From assembly GCF_000375485.1 (NCBI RefSeq), contig NZ_AQXE01000002.1, forward strand, positions 167,392-199,538: a DNA stretch of 32,147 bases, written 5' to 3'. Numbering within the stretch: position 1 is the stretch's first letter; every line of letters begins with the position of its first letter. This DNA comes from Desulfovibrio oxyclinae DSM 11498 (GTDB taxonomy: Bacteria; Desulfobacterota; Desulfovibrionia; Desulfovibrionales; Desulfovibrionaceae). The notes under the pieces are model-generated. The model did not search any database and was not told the origin of the DNA. It saw nothing but the letters and a program-made list of their open reading frames with translations. The position numbers and the translations under genes are program-made. Below are positions 1-7,268 of this stretch, piece by piece.

Positions 1-6
1 GGCCGA

Positions 7-38
7 CCTTCTTTTTTGCTTGCGCAGAAAAAAGAAGG
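7..38. repeat. Perfect 11-bp inverted repeat, terminator-like
   Basis: The arms CCTTCTTTTTT (7-17) and AAAAAAGAAGG (28-38) are perfect reverse complements around a 10-base loop. T- and A-runs lie inside the arms, so either strand could form a terminator-like hairpin. It may end transcription of a gene left of the window, or be a dispersed repeat. Confidence 0.6.
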
Positions 39-78
39 CAAAAACTGCGCTGTTGGGGGTGAGCCGCCGCTCTCGGCG

Positions 79-168
79 AGAGGCTCTATGACGCGGTCAC
101 TGCTCCGGGTGAAACGTTTGTGGCTACAAACATCACCCGGACCTGCGTGACCGGTCAAAAGAGCCTCT
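79..168. repeat. 90-nt extended imperfect hairpin
   Basis: Four nested arm pairs line up in register: AGAGGCTCT (79-87) with AGAGCCTCT (160-168), CGGTCAC (94-100) with GTGACCG (147-153), TCCGGGTGA (104-112) with TCACCCGGA (133-141), and GTTTGT (116-121) with ACAAAC (126-131) around a GGCT tetraloop. The result is one long stem with small internal loops. It lacks a T-tract, so it does not look like a plain terminator. A miniature mobile or REP-like element or a structured RNA are both possible. Confidence 0.6.
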
Positions 169-318
169 ATGCCTCGATCGGCATTGCTGCGGTATTTGGT
201 TGGCGGGAGTAGATGTTTTGCTGGGAGTATTGGTGAGCGTGTGCGCCGCGAGAGTCCCTTGAGATGTCGTTTGGTTAACGGAGTTCGTCAGCCAAGACGC
301 AAAGACCCGATAATTCCC

Positions 319-387
319 GTCAGCGGGGTTGCAGCTGGGATGCGAGTTATGCGGTCGCATGAACCCGGCAGCTGCAACGCCGCTGAC
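319..387. repeat. 69-nt hairpin with 19-bp stem
   Basis: The arm at 319-337 pairs with 369-387 at 18 of 19 positions. An inner pair ATGCGA (340-345) and TCGCAT (355-360) extends the stem. There is no T-run after either arm. Its long, near-perfect arms indicate selection for pairing or a palindromic repeat unit. Confidence 0.6.
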
Positions 388-400
388 AACACAGGGATTC

Positions 401-460
401 CAAAGGGGGCCCGCCCCTTTGGCGGGGTGCAGGGGCAGCGCCCCTGCCCGCCGGAGGCTC
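401..460. repeat. GC-rich intergenic repeat with alternative stems
   Basis: The segment has CAGGGGC (430-436) facing GCCCCTG (440-446), enclosed by GGCGGG (421-426) and CCCGCC (447-452). A competing CCCGCC lies just upstream at about 410-415. From memory, very similar GC-rich blocks recur downstream of genes in Desulfovibrio-type genomes, but I could not check this. It abuts the sulP stop codon and may act as its 3' hairpin on the minus strand. Confidence 0.5.
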
Positions 461-463
461 CCA

Positions 464-2068
464 TTATGAGGCTTCTGCGGCGAGTTGTTCCTGGTATTTT
501 CGGTAGTCGTCGATGCTGACGAAGTAGTCGGGGTCTTCGAGCACGTTTACGACGCAGATCTTTTCGGCTTTTTTGATGAGTCGGATGCAGTCTTTGCTCA
601 GATGCCAGAGGTGGATGGTTTTTCCGGCTCTGTCATAGAGGGCGGCGAGCTTGTTGATTGTTTCGATGGCAGACTGGTCCATGATTCGGGACTCTTCGAA
701 GTCTATGATGACTTCGTCGGGGTCGTTGGCGACGTCGAATTTGCTGAGGAAAAGCTCGGTGGAGGCGAAGAAGAGTGGGCCGTATATCTGGTAGTGTTTG
801 ATGCCGTGTTCGTCGATCATTTTTCGGGCTCGGATTCGCAGGGCGTTTTTCCAGGCGAAGATCAGGGCCGAGATGATGACGCCGCAGACGACTGCGATGG
901 CGAGGTCGTATTTGACGGTCAGCGCGGTTACGAGAGCGATTACCAGAACGTCCCATTTGGGGATCTTGTTCATGATCTTGAAGGTGCTCCAGGCGAAGGT
1001 CTTGATGACTACGATGAACATGACGCCGACGAGTGCGGCGATGGGTACCTGTTCGATGTATTGTGATGCGAACAGGATGAAGATCAGCAGGGCGCAGCCT
1101 GCGACGATGCCTGAGAGGCGGCCTCTTCCGCCGGACGTGATGTTGATGATGCTCTGGCCGATCATGGCACAGCCGCCCATGCCGCCGAACAGGCCGTTGA
1201 CGAAGTTGGCGATTCCCTGGGCGAGACACTCCTGATTTCCTGAGCCGCGGGTTTCGGTCAGTTCATCGATAAGCGACAGCGTCATTAGCGACTCGATGAG
1301 GCCAATGGCCGCGAGGATGAGTGCGTAAGGTGTGATGAAGGCAAGGGTTTCCCACGTGAAGGGGACGCTGGGAATTGCGAATGTGGGGAGCCCTCCCTGA
1401 ATGCCGGTGCCGCCGTTGGACTGGATGTAGGAAAGGACGGTCTGGGTGTCGATTCCGGAGAAGATGACCAGCAGGGAGACTGAGAGGATCGCTATGAGGG
1501 CACTGGGTGCCTTGCTGGAAATTTTGGGGACGATGTACATGAGCGCCATGGTCAGGGCAACAAGTCCGGCCATGATCCATAAAGGCTGTCCCTGCATCCA
1601 GTTGCCGCCGGATTTGAACATTTCCAGTTGGGACAGGAAGATCACGATCGCCAGTCCGTTGACGAATCCCATCATGACGGATCGGGGTACCATGCGAATG
1701 AATTTGCCGAGGCGGAAGATGCCGGCAAGCATCTGGAAAACACCGACCAGCAGGAGTGTGAAGAAAAGATATTGCAGCCCGGTGTGGGACCCTGCTGCGC
1801 CGAGGGCGTTGCCTTCCTGAACGAGGCCGACCATGACGACTGCCATGGCGCCGGTTGCGCCGGAGATCATACCCGGGCGTCCGCCAAGTACGGCGGTGAT
1901 CAGACACATCATGAGCGTGCCGTACAGGCCGACCATGGGAGATACGCCTGCTACAAACGAAAAGGCCACTGCTTCCGGGATGAGGGCGAGGGCGACGGCG
2001 GATCCGGAGAAAATATCGGCAAGGGCGCTGCCTTTGGACTTGGCAACAAAAGAGGGACTCGCTTCCAT
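464..2068 (-). CDS. SulP/SLC26-family anion (sulfate) transporter with STAS domain
   Basis: This 534-residue inner-membrane protein probably moves sulfate or bicarbonate, coupled to Na+ or H+. The N-terminal transporter domain (about residues 15-400) is a series of hydrophobic segments and carries family signatures ALIPEAVAFSFVAG near residue 28, GRPGMISGATGA near 63 and a GLFGGMGGCAMIGQS stretch in the middle. The C-terminal STAS domain (about 420-534) has the typical D-F-E-E-S-R-x-x-D-Q-S-A core. The ATG is preceded by AAAGGA at good distance. It is transcribed alone from a long leader that contains an intrinsic terminator. The substrate cannot be told from sequence. In a sulfate reducer sulfate is plausible, but bicarbonate-transporting SulP proteins look similar. 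Confidence 0.93.
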   Translation of the reverse strand: MEASPSFVAKSKGSALADIFSGSAVALALIPEAVAFSFVAGVSPMVGLYGTLMMCLITAVLGGRPGMISGATGAMAVVMVGLVQEGNALGAAGSHTGLQYLFFTLLLVGVFQMLAGIFRLGKFIRMVPRSVMMGFVNGLAIVIFLSQLEMFKSGGNWMQGQPLWIMAGLVALTMALMYIVPKISSKAPSALIAILSVSLLVIFSGIDTQTVLSYIQSNGGTGIQGGLPTFAIPSVPFTWETLAFITPYALILAAIGLIESLMTLSLIDELTETRGSGNQECLAQGIANFVNGLFGGMGGCAMIGQSIINITSGGRGRLSGIVAGCALLIFILFASQYIEQVPIAALVGVMFIVVIKTFAWSTFKIMNKIPKWDVLVIALVTALTVKYDLAIAVVCGVIISALIFAWKNALRIRARKMIDEHGIKHYQIYGPLFFASTELFLSKFDVANDPDEVIIDFEESRIMDQSAIETINKLAALYDRAGKTIHLWHLSKDCIRLIKKAEKICVVNVLEDPDYFVSIDDYRKYQEQLAAEAS

Positions 2069-2122
2069 GAAGATCCTTTAAGAAACGGTAAAAAGGTTGT
2101 GATGTCGGCAACTCCCGACACC

Positions 2123-2150
2123 AAAAAAAGACACCGGGCGTGACCCGGTG
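2123..2150 (-). terminator. Intrinsic terminator inside the sulP leader
   Basis: On the minus strand CACCGGG and CCCGGTG (2144-2150 and 2132-2138) form a perfect 7-bp stem with a 5-base loop, followed after one C by seven T residues. It lies about 55 nt upstream of the sulP start codon, so it is either an attenuator or the end of a short leader RNA. Confidence 0.7.
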
Positions 2151-2425
2151 CGAATGCAAAGGGGAGCCTTGGGGGCTCTCGGCTGAAACGGGGACGTATA
2201 TTATGGGGAGTCGGACGAAGGGCTGAAAGCAGGAACCTCGAACTGGGCCATAAAATATGACGAAATCTCAGGCGGCGACTCTAATGACTGATAAGTTGGG
2301 CAGAGTCAACATATAACTCTTCCGGGAAATGATTACTGCTGTCGATGGAACGCGCACTTCGACCGAGTTGTCGTAAAGACTGTGAAATTGGCGGCGATTT
2401 CTTTGCTCTTGCGACAGAAGGAATC

Positions 2426-2458
2426 AATAAAAAGGCGGCATCCCGGGCTGCCGCCTTT
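2426..2458 (-). terminator. Intrinsic terminator of the desulfidase operon
   Basis: AAAGGCGGCA (2431-2440) and TGCCGCCTTT (2449-2458) form a perfect 10-bp stem with an 8-base loop. On the minus strand it ends in a T-run. It sits 22 nt downstream of the stop codon of the gene ending at 2480. Confidence 0.85.
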
Positions 2459-2479
2459 GGCTGAGAAGGGTCTTGGGGG

Positions 2480-3793
2480 CTACACGTCGGTAAACTTTTT
2501 TTCCAACATGATGTTGAGAATGGTGCGGTCGGTGGCGATCATGCCTTCGGTGGAGAGGGTGCCGACGTTTCGCATGGTGTCTTCGGGGGACTGCCCGATG
2601 ATGCCATCCGTGAAATGCACGTTGACACCCTGAAGGGAGAAGAGCGCTGCCTGAACGGCGGTGCCTGCTGCGGTGGCGAGCTTCAGGGAGCAGCCAGCCT
2701 TGGCTCCGTCGCAAATTATGCCTGCGAGGTCTTCCATCAGGTTCTTGATGGCTCCGGCGATATGGCGCACATCGCCGCCGAGCAGGTGTGTTACGCCCGC
2801 CGTGGCTCCGGCGCCTGCGGCCACAGAGCATCCGCAGACGGCTGAGAGCCTGCCGGTGTGTGCTTTGACGTAGGCGGTGATGACGTGCGAGAGGGCCACG
2901 GCTTCCAGCACCTGCCTCGGGGTCACGTCGAGGTAGTCCTTGACGGCCCAGATGGTCAGGATGGCGGTGAGGCCGTGGTTTCCCGAGCCGCCCGAACTCA
3001 TGGCGGGCAGCGGCGCTCCGGCCATTCGCGCATCGGAGGCCGAGGAGGTCAGCATCCGGGCGGCGAGGATCATGTCCTTCTTGATGAGCTGCTGCCGCAC
3101 GAGGCGTTCCAGCGTTTTGCCCACGCCGAGTCCCATGCCGAACTTGAGTCCCTGTTCGGCAAGGGCGATGTTCATGTCCACGCCTTGTTGCAGGAAGTCG
3201 AGGTCTTCGTCGTCCAGCTGGTCAAGCAGGGCCACGAGTTCGCGCAGGGAGAGCGTCTTCAGCCAGTTCTCAAGATCGTCGATGCGCGACGAGCCGCCGG
3301 GCGTGCAGCCGGGGACGATGAGCGGGCTTTCCACTTCCTTTCCGTCAAGGGAGAGGGCGACGATGTTGTCGTGCAGACCCTCAATGAATGCCTCGGCTTC
3401 ATGATTGGCCGAGATGGCCCTGGCTCGCACGTGAAGGCCCCGGACATCCGGCAGGAGGGTGACCTCGACGCGCCCGGATGCGGCGGCTTCGCGTGCTGCG
3501 GCAACGCAGTCCCCATCGACCTCGGCAAGAACCTCCAGCTTGCGCTCGGGAAGGCCGCAGGAGGCTCCGAGGGCCGCGGCCAGATCCAGACCGGAGAGGC
3601 CGTCCGTGCCGGGGATGGAGACTGCCAGACCGTTCTTGTACACGTTGGGGTCCAGCCAGAGTTCGAGCCGCTGCCACGGTTCGGGCAGCAGGGAGGAAGC
3701 GGCGGACGCGGCCAGCGCGATGGCGACCGGTTCGGTGCAGCCGAGGGCGGGCACCACTTCAAGGCGCAGGAGGTCCTTGACGGCGTAGGCCAT
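2480..3793 (-). CDS. L-cysteine desulfidase family protein (UPF0597, YhaM/CyuA-like)
   Basis: At 437 residues this matches the UPF0597 / serine dehydratase-alpha-like family, whose studied members are cytoplasmic [4Fe-4S] enzymes that split L-cysteine into pyruvate, ammonia and sulfide. Visible hallmarks are ALGCTEP with Cys19 at the N-terminus, a GSGNHGLTAILT glycine-rich loop, a CGCSVAAGAGATAG segment and a C-terminal CDGAKAGCSLKLATA segment. These cysteines are the expected cluster ligands. The gene begins one base after the stop of the upstream hypothetical gene, so the two form an operon, and it ends at a strong terminator. Serine could be an alternative substrate. In this organism the enzyme would feed sulfide and pyruvate into central metabolism; that is inference. 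Confidence 0.88.
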   Translation of the reverse strand: MAYAVKDLLRLEVVPALGCTEPVAIALAASAASSLLPEPWQRLELWLDPNVYKNGLAVSIPGTDGLSGLDLAAALGASCGLPERKLEVLAEVDGDCVAAAREAAASGRVEVTLLPDVRGLHVRARAISANHEAEAFIEGLHDNIVALSLDGKEVESPLIVPGCTPGGSSRIDDLENWLKTLSLRELVALLDQLDDEDLDFLQQGVDMNIALAEQGLKFGMGLGVGKTLERLVRQQLIKKDMILAARMLTSSASDARMAGAPLPAMSSGGSGNHGLTAILTIWAVKDYLDVTPRQVLEAVALSHVITAYVKAHTGRLSAVCGCSVAAGAGATAGVTHLLGGDVRHIAGAIKNLMEDLAGIICDGAKAGCSLKLATAAGTAVQAALFSLQGVNVHFTDGIIGQSPEDTMRNVGTLSTEGMIATDRTILNIMLEKKFTDV

Positions 3794-3794
3794 A

Positions 3795-4313
3795 TTATTG
3801 CCTTACGGTGGAGTTGGGACAGCTTTCGCTCATGGTGCACACGGCACAGCCGCCGGAGTACGGAAACGGGGTGAACACGGCGTACTTGCGGTTGATGGTG
3901 TTGTCGTCCTTCCATTCGATGCCGAGTTCGCCGGTGGCATCTTTGACGCCTTCCGGGGCGCGAGGCAGCGGGGCGCAGGCGCCTTGCTCCAGTTCGGGCA
4001 CGAGGCCGCGGGCGGCGGTCATGACCATGCATACGGCCAGATTGTGGAAGGAAAGCGCGAATGCCGGAGAGTCGTTCCAGATGTAGTCGATCTCCTCGTC
4101 CACGTCAGCGTCGAGGAAAACGAGGATGTAGCCGTTTTCCCCTTCGGTGTTGGTGAGCTTGTAGGCATTGAGCTTCTTGACCCAGTCGTCCCAGCGGGGG
4201 GCGAATTCATCAAGCAGCTCCTGATCGATGCGTGTCTCGCCGGTAAGCTCGGCAAACATGAAGAGGTCGAATTCCGGTGTGGCTTCGAGTGTTTCCATTT
4301 CGTATTTCGGCAA
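3795..4313 (-). CDS. Hypothetical acidic protein, partner of the cysteine desulfidase gene
   Basis: I do not recognise this 172-residue soluble protein. It is acidic, with no signal peptide or membrane segment. It has a central hydrophobic patch (HNLAVCMVMTAARG) and a cysteine-containing C-terminus (GGCAVCTMSESC), which could bind a metal or form disulfides. The start is TTG at 4313: AAGGAG lies seven bases upstream, whereas the in-frame ATG at codon 6 has no such site. It is the first gene of a two-gene operon, one base ahead of the desulfidase gene, which suggests a role in cysteine or sulfide handling. That function is inferred only from position. Confidence 0.8.
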   Translation of the reverse strand: MPKYEMETLEATPEFDLFMFAELTGETRIDQELLDEFAPRWDDWVKKLNAYKLTNTEGENGYILVFLDADVDEEIDYIWNDSPAFALSFHNLAVCMVMTAARGLVPELEQGACAPLPRAPEGVKDATGELGIEWKDDNTINRKYAVFTPFPYSGGCAVCTMSESCPNSTVRQ

Positions 4314-4342
4314 GGTCGTTCTCCTTGAATGCGTTGTTTTGT

Positions 4343-4370
4343 CGGTGCCTGATTACCTTTTTTGGCACCG
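4343..4370. repeat. 7-bp inverted repeat in divergent promoter region
   Basis: CGGTGCC (4343-4349) and GGCACCG (4364-4370) flank a 14-base T-rich spacer between the divergently transcribed genes starting at 4313 (minus) and 4494 (plus). The arrangement fits a regulator operator, or a leader hairpin of the minus-strand operon. No regulator is identified. Confidence 0.35.
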
Positions 4371-4493
4371 TGGCACAAGTTTTACGGGGGTGCGTTGCAA
4401 TGAGCGGCGGGAGCGGGTAAAAGGGAAGTACTGTCGGAGGGATGAGTCCCCGTCATCCTTTTTGCCGGCAGCGAGAACCGAACCGGAGGCCGG

Positions 4494-6245
4494 ATGACGA
4501 ACGATCCTTCACCGACCGAGCGCAAGCAGCCGTTTCTGAACCGCGACCTGACCCAGCTGATGCTCGCCATCCTCATCGGCGTGCTTTCGGGCTACGGGGC
4601 GATTCTCTTCAAATACCTGCTCAAATCCATGCAGTGGCTGTTTTACCAGCACTCCGGGGAATTTCTCGAATACGCTCACGAGATACCCATGTGGGCCAAG
4701 GTTTCCATGCCCGCACTTGGAGGGTTGATAGTGGGACTCGTGGTGCACTTCTTTGCCAGCGAGGCCAAGGGGCACGGCGTGCCGGAAGTAATGCAGGCCA
4801 TCGCCCTGCGTGGCGGTGTCATCCGCAAGCGCGTGGCGGCGGCCAAGATCTTCGCCTCGGCCGTGACCATCGGGTCGGGCGGCTCGGTTGGTCGTGAAGG
4901 ACCCATGGTGCAGATCGGCTCATCCATCGGTTCGAGCATCGGTCAGGTATTCAAAGTCCCGAGCCGACACATGCGAACCATGATCGGCTGCGGCGCGGCA
5001 GCAGGTATTGCGGCCACCTTCAACGCGCCCATCGCGGGCGTGCTCTTTGCGCTTGAGATTATCATCGGCGACTGGGGCATGACATCGTTCTCGCCCGTGG
5101 TGCTGTCCTCGGTTACGGCCACGGCCATATCCCGTTATTATTTCGGTAACTTTCCGGCGTTTGAAATCCCGCATTACGCGGTGGTTTCCCCTTGGGAATA
5201 TCTCATGTACCCGTTCCTCGGCGTGGCATCGGGGCTGATCGCTCTGAGCTTCACGCGCATTCTGTACGCCTTCGAGGACGGCTTCGAAGGCCTGCGGTTC
5301 ATGCCGGAGTGGATCAAGCCGGCGGTGGGCGGCGCCATGCTCGGCGTGCTGGTGATCTTCTGCCCCGAGAGTTTCGGCGTGGGCTTCGGCGCCATGAACC
5401 TTTCGCTGACCAACCAGATGGGCTTTGTCATGCTTTTTGCCCTCATATGGGTCAAGATTCTGGCCTCGTCCCTGACGCTCGGTTCCGGCGGATCGGGCGG
5501 CATCTTCGCTCCTTCGTTGTTCATAGGAGCCATGACCGGCGGCGCGTTCGGCAGCCTCATGAATATCATGTTCCCCGGCGTGACTGCATCGCCCGGAGCC
5601 TATGCGCTGGTGGGTATGGGCGGCCTTGTGGCCGGGACCACCTATGCGCCGATCACCGCCATCCTGATCATCTTCGAGATGACCGGCTCGTATTCGATCA
5701 TTCTGCCACTGATGCTGACCTGCATCACGGCGCTGGTGCTGAACTCGTCCATCAGCAAGGCCAGCATCTACACCATCAAGCTGCTCAGAAAGGGCATCGA
5801 TCTGACGGGCGGACGCGTGCAGAACGTCTTGAAGAAGATGCTTGTGGTGGAGATGATGAGCGAGGACGTGGTCACCGTGAGCGAGGGAGCCACGCTGGAG
5901 TCCATCGTCTGGACCTTCAAGACGGAGAACGCGTCCTACCTGCACGTGGTGGACGGAGAGGGGATGCTCAAGGGTATCATCTCGTTCCGGGACATCCGGC
6001 CAGTCCTGCACGAAGAAGGGTTGCTGCAATTGCTCATCGCCAAGGACATTTGCACGACGGATCTTGCCACCATTCACATGGAGGACACGCTACAGACCGC
6101 GCTGGACCTGATTACGGAAAAGGGGGTCTCGCAGCTTCCGGTGGTGGATGCGGACGGCAGGCTCATCGGCTCGCTTACGGAGAGTGCCATCAATTCAGCC
6201 TACGGGCAGGAGCTGGTGCGGCAGGAGCTTTCCGGAGAAGGGTGA
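4494..6245 (+). CDS. ClC-family chloride channel/transporter with CBS pair
   Basis: This 583-residue membrane protein belongs to the ClC family of Cl- channels and Cl-/H+ exchangers. The anion-site motifs are GHGVP (residues 93-97, corresponding to GSGIP), GREGP (133-137) with the gating glutamate Glu135, and GSGGSGGIFAP near residue 330. After the membrane domain, residues about 448-583 form two CBS domains (LVVEMMSEDVV onward), which usually bind adenine nucleotides and regulate gating. His replaces the usual Ser in the first motif. GGAGG five bases before the ATG supports the start. It is a single-gene unit, divergent from the desulfidase operon and convergent with the TPR gene. Sequence alone does not tell channel from exchanger. 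Confidence 0.93.
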   Translation: MTNDPSPTERKQPFLNRDLTQLMLAILIGVLSGYGAILFKYLLKSMQWLFYQHSGEFLEYAHEIPMWAKVSMPALGGLIVGLVVHFFASEAKGHGVPEVMQAIALRGGVIRKRVAAAKIFASAVTIGSGGSVGREGPMVQIGSSIGSSIGQVFKVPSRHMRTMIGCGAAAGIAATFNAPIAGVLFALEIIIGDWGMTSFSPVVLSSVTATAISRYYFGNFPAFEIPHYAVVSPWEYLMYPFLGVASGLIALSFTRILYAFEDGFEGLRFMPEWIKPAVGGAMLGVLVIFCPESFGVGFGAMNLSLTNQMGFVMLFALIWVKILASSLTLGSGGSGGIFAPSLFIGAMTGGAFGSLMNIMFPGVTASPGAYALVGMGGLVAGTTYAPITAILIIFEMTGSYSIILPLMLTCITALVLNSSISKASIYTIKLLRKGIDLTGGRVQNVLKKMLVVEMMSEDVVTVSEGATLESIVWTFKTENASYLHVVDGEGMLKGIISFRDIRPVLHEEGLLQLLIAKDICTTDLATIHMEDTLQTALDLITEKGVSQLPVVDADGRLIGSLTESAINSAYGQELVRQELSGEG

Positions 6246-6262
6246 AGGCCGGGCCACAAGGC

Positions 6263-6988
6263 TCAGCGCCTGCGGCAGTAGCTCAGGAATTTCTTCGCTT
6301 CGGTGAACTCGGGGTTGAGCTTCAGGGCGTTTTCAAGCGCGTCCTGAGCCTCAGTGGCATTTCCCCGGTCCCAGTGGGCGCGGGCAAGGTTGAACAGCAG
6401 GTGCTCGTCGTCCCGGTTGTGCTCCAGCGCTTTGGAGTAGTAGCGGATGGACTCCTCAAAGTGCCCGTTCTTACGCAGATTCATGCCGAATTCATTGAGC
6501 TGCCTGCGGTGTTCGTAGCTGAAGGCGCCCTCAATTCCCATAAGGGTGTTCACCACCTTGCGCAGCTTCTCATAATCATTCTTTTCCGAGTACACTTTCC
6601 CAAGGCCGTAATTGGCATCGACGTTGAGATCATCGATCATCAGCGCCTTGACGAACTTGAGTTCGGCCTCGTCGAGCATCCCGAGGCTGAAATAGCGTTC
6701 CCCCTCGCGCAGTTTGCGCGCAAGGGATTCCAGCGCGGGCACGGTGTGCATGCGATAGTAATCGGGTTCGGGGGCGTACTGATGCAGGAATTCGAGCCGG
6801 GGGACCATGGTCTTCACGCCGGAGGGGACGTGATTGGCATTGAGCGGTTGCACCTCGAAGGTCTCATCATCCAGACGACGCACATACCAGAAGGTCTGGC
6901 CCTCATGTTTTCGCTGGGTGCCGCCGCTTCCGATGTCTTCCGCCTGACTGCGGGAAAAGACGCCGAGTATTTTGGGAAATTCCGACAA
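6263..6988 (-). CDS. Tetratricopeptide-repeat protein
   Basis: The protein has 241 residues if it starts at TTG 6988, which has GGAGG seven bases upstream; the open frame continues further back but without a plausible start. The first ~80 residues form a small domain (FPKILGVFSRSQAEDIG, then FWYVRRLDDETFEVQPL). The rest contains TPR-like helical repeats, for example ALMIDDLNVDANYGLGKVY and a canonical pair near the C-terminus (ALEHNRDDEHLLFNLARAH and ALENALKLNPEFTEAKKF). It has no signal peptide, so it is probably a cytoplasmic scaffold. A near-consensus sigma-70 promoter at 7023-7051 gives it its own transcript. Partners are unknown. Confidence 0.85.
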   Translation of the reverse strand: MSEFPKILGVFSRSQAEDIGSGGTQRKHEGQTFWYVRRLDDETFEVQPLNANHVPSGVKTMVPRLEFLHQYAPEPDYYRMHTVPALESLARKLREGERYFSLGMLDEAELKFVKALMIDDLNVDANYGLGKVYSEKNDYEKLRKVVNTLMGIEGAFSYEHRRQLNEFGMNLRKNGHFEESIRYYSKALEHNRDDEHLLFNLARAHWDRGNATEAQDALENALKLNPEFTEAKKFLSYCRRR

Positions 6989-7022
6989 CGTGAATCCTCC
7001 GGGTGCATTGGGTCGAATACCG

Positions 7023-7051
7023 ATTAGACGCATCCGGGGCGGGTCTGTCAA
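7023..7051 (-). promoter_or_regulatory. Sigma-70-type promoter for the TPR gene
   Basis: On the minus strand a perfect -35 TTGACA (7046-7051) and a -10 TCTAAT (7023-7028) are separated by 17 bases. The distance to the TTG start at 6988 leaves a leader of about 30 nt. Confidence 0.7.
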
Positions 7052-7077
7052 GTTCCGATGGCTCGTGCGGAAATGGT

Positions 7078-7224
7078 TCAGGCCAGTACCAGCCGGTAGA
7101 TCAAACGCTCCCAGCAGACACTGATGCGGTGGGCGGCGGAGTCGCAGAGGCCGAGATCGCGCAGTCTGCAATAGACGTGCAGCGGATTCAGTCGGTGTTG
7201 CAGACGTGAGCGCATGGTGTTCAT
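7078..7224 (-). CDS. Small basic protein of 48 residues, function unknown
   Basis: The ATG at 7224 follows an excellent ribosome site (GGGAGG, five bases). The 48-residue product begins MNTMRSRLQHRLNPLHVYCR and is basic and Leu/Arg-rich, with a Cys in VYCR, another in LGLCDSA and a third in SVCWER. It ends with a hydrophobic RLIYRLVLA. It sits 44 bases downstream of the DUF1566 gene, probably on the same transcript. I do not recognise a family. The strong ribosome site and operon position argue that it is a real gene that size cut-offs may miss. Confidence 0.6.
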   Translation of the reverse strand: MNTMRSRLQHRLNPLHVYCRLRDLGLCDSAAHRISVCWERLIYRLVLA

Positions 7225-7268
7225 GGCGGCCTCCCTTTTCCTTCTTATCGGCAGACCGCCGGAAGGCC

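Larger units (their letters stand above)
1..463. other. Gene-free region rich in inverted repeats
   Basis: No open frame here has a ribosome binding site or resembles a protein. Instead the stretch contains four separate inverted-repeat elements, at 7-38, 79-168, 319-387 and 401-460, each listed on its own. It lies downstream of the minus-strand sulP gene, so it could contain that gene's 3' end signals. The density of structure is greater than a single terminator needs. It may be a cluster of dispersed genomic repeats or part of a structured RNA. Confidence 0.6.
2069..2479 (-). other. sulP 5' leader and upstream region
   Basis: No gene is visible in these 411 bases. On the minus strand, in order, they hold the terminator of the upstream gene (2426-2458), a weak promoter-like TTGACT near 2303-2308, a small GAGCC/GGCTC stem (2164-2178), an intrinsic terminator (2123-2150), and a TGTCGG/CCGACA stem (2103-2120) just before the sulP ribosome site. 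A transcript starting upstream of 2180 must pass a terminator before reaching sulP. This looks like attenuation, although no known riboswitch class was recognised. Confidence 0.45.

Noticed and set aside
1..463. A CRISPR array or tRNA in the repeat-rich start
   Set aside because: The repeats are palindromes, not evenly spaced direct repeats, and no cloverleaf can be drawn.
2069..2479. A known riboswitch (for example SAM or cobalamin) in the sulP leader
   Set aside because: No recognisable class-specific core; only simple stems and a terminator are visible.
4920..6077. Long minus-strand frame opposite the ClC gene
   Set aside because: Antisense shadow. The plus strand encodes a complete, motif-rich ClC protein.
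5192..7027. 611-codon plus-strand frame across ClC and the TPR gene
   Set aside because: It mixes an out-of-frame reading of one gene with the antisense of another; no ribosome site or domain.
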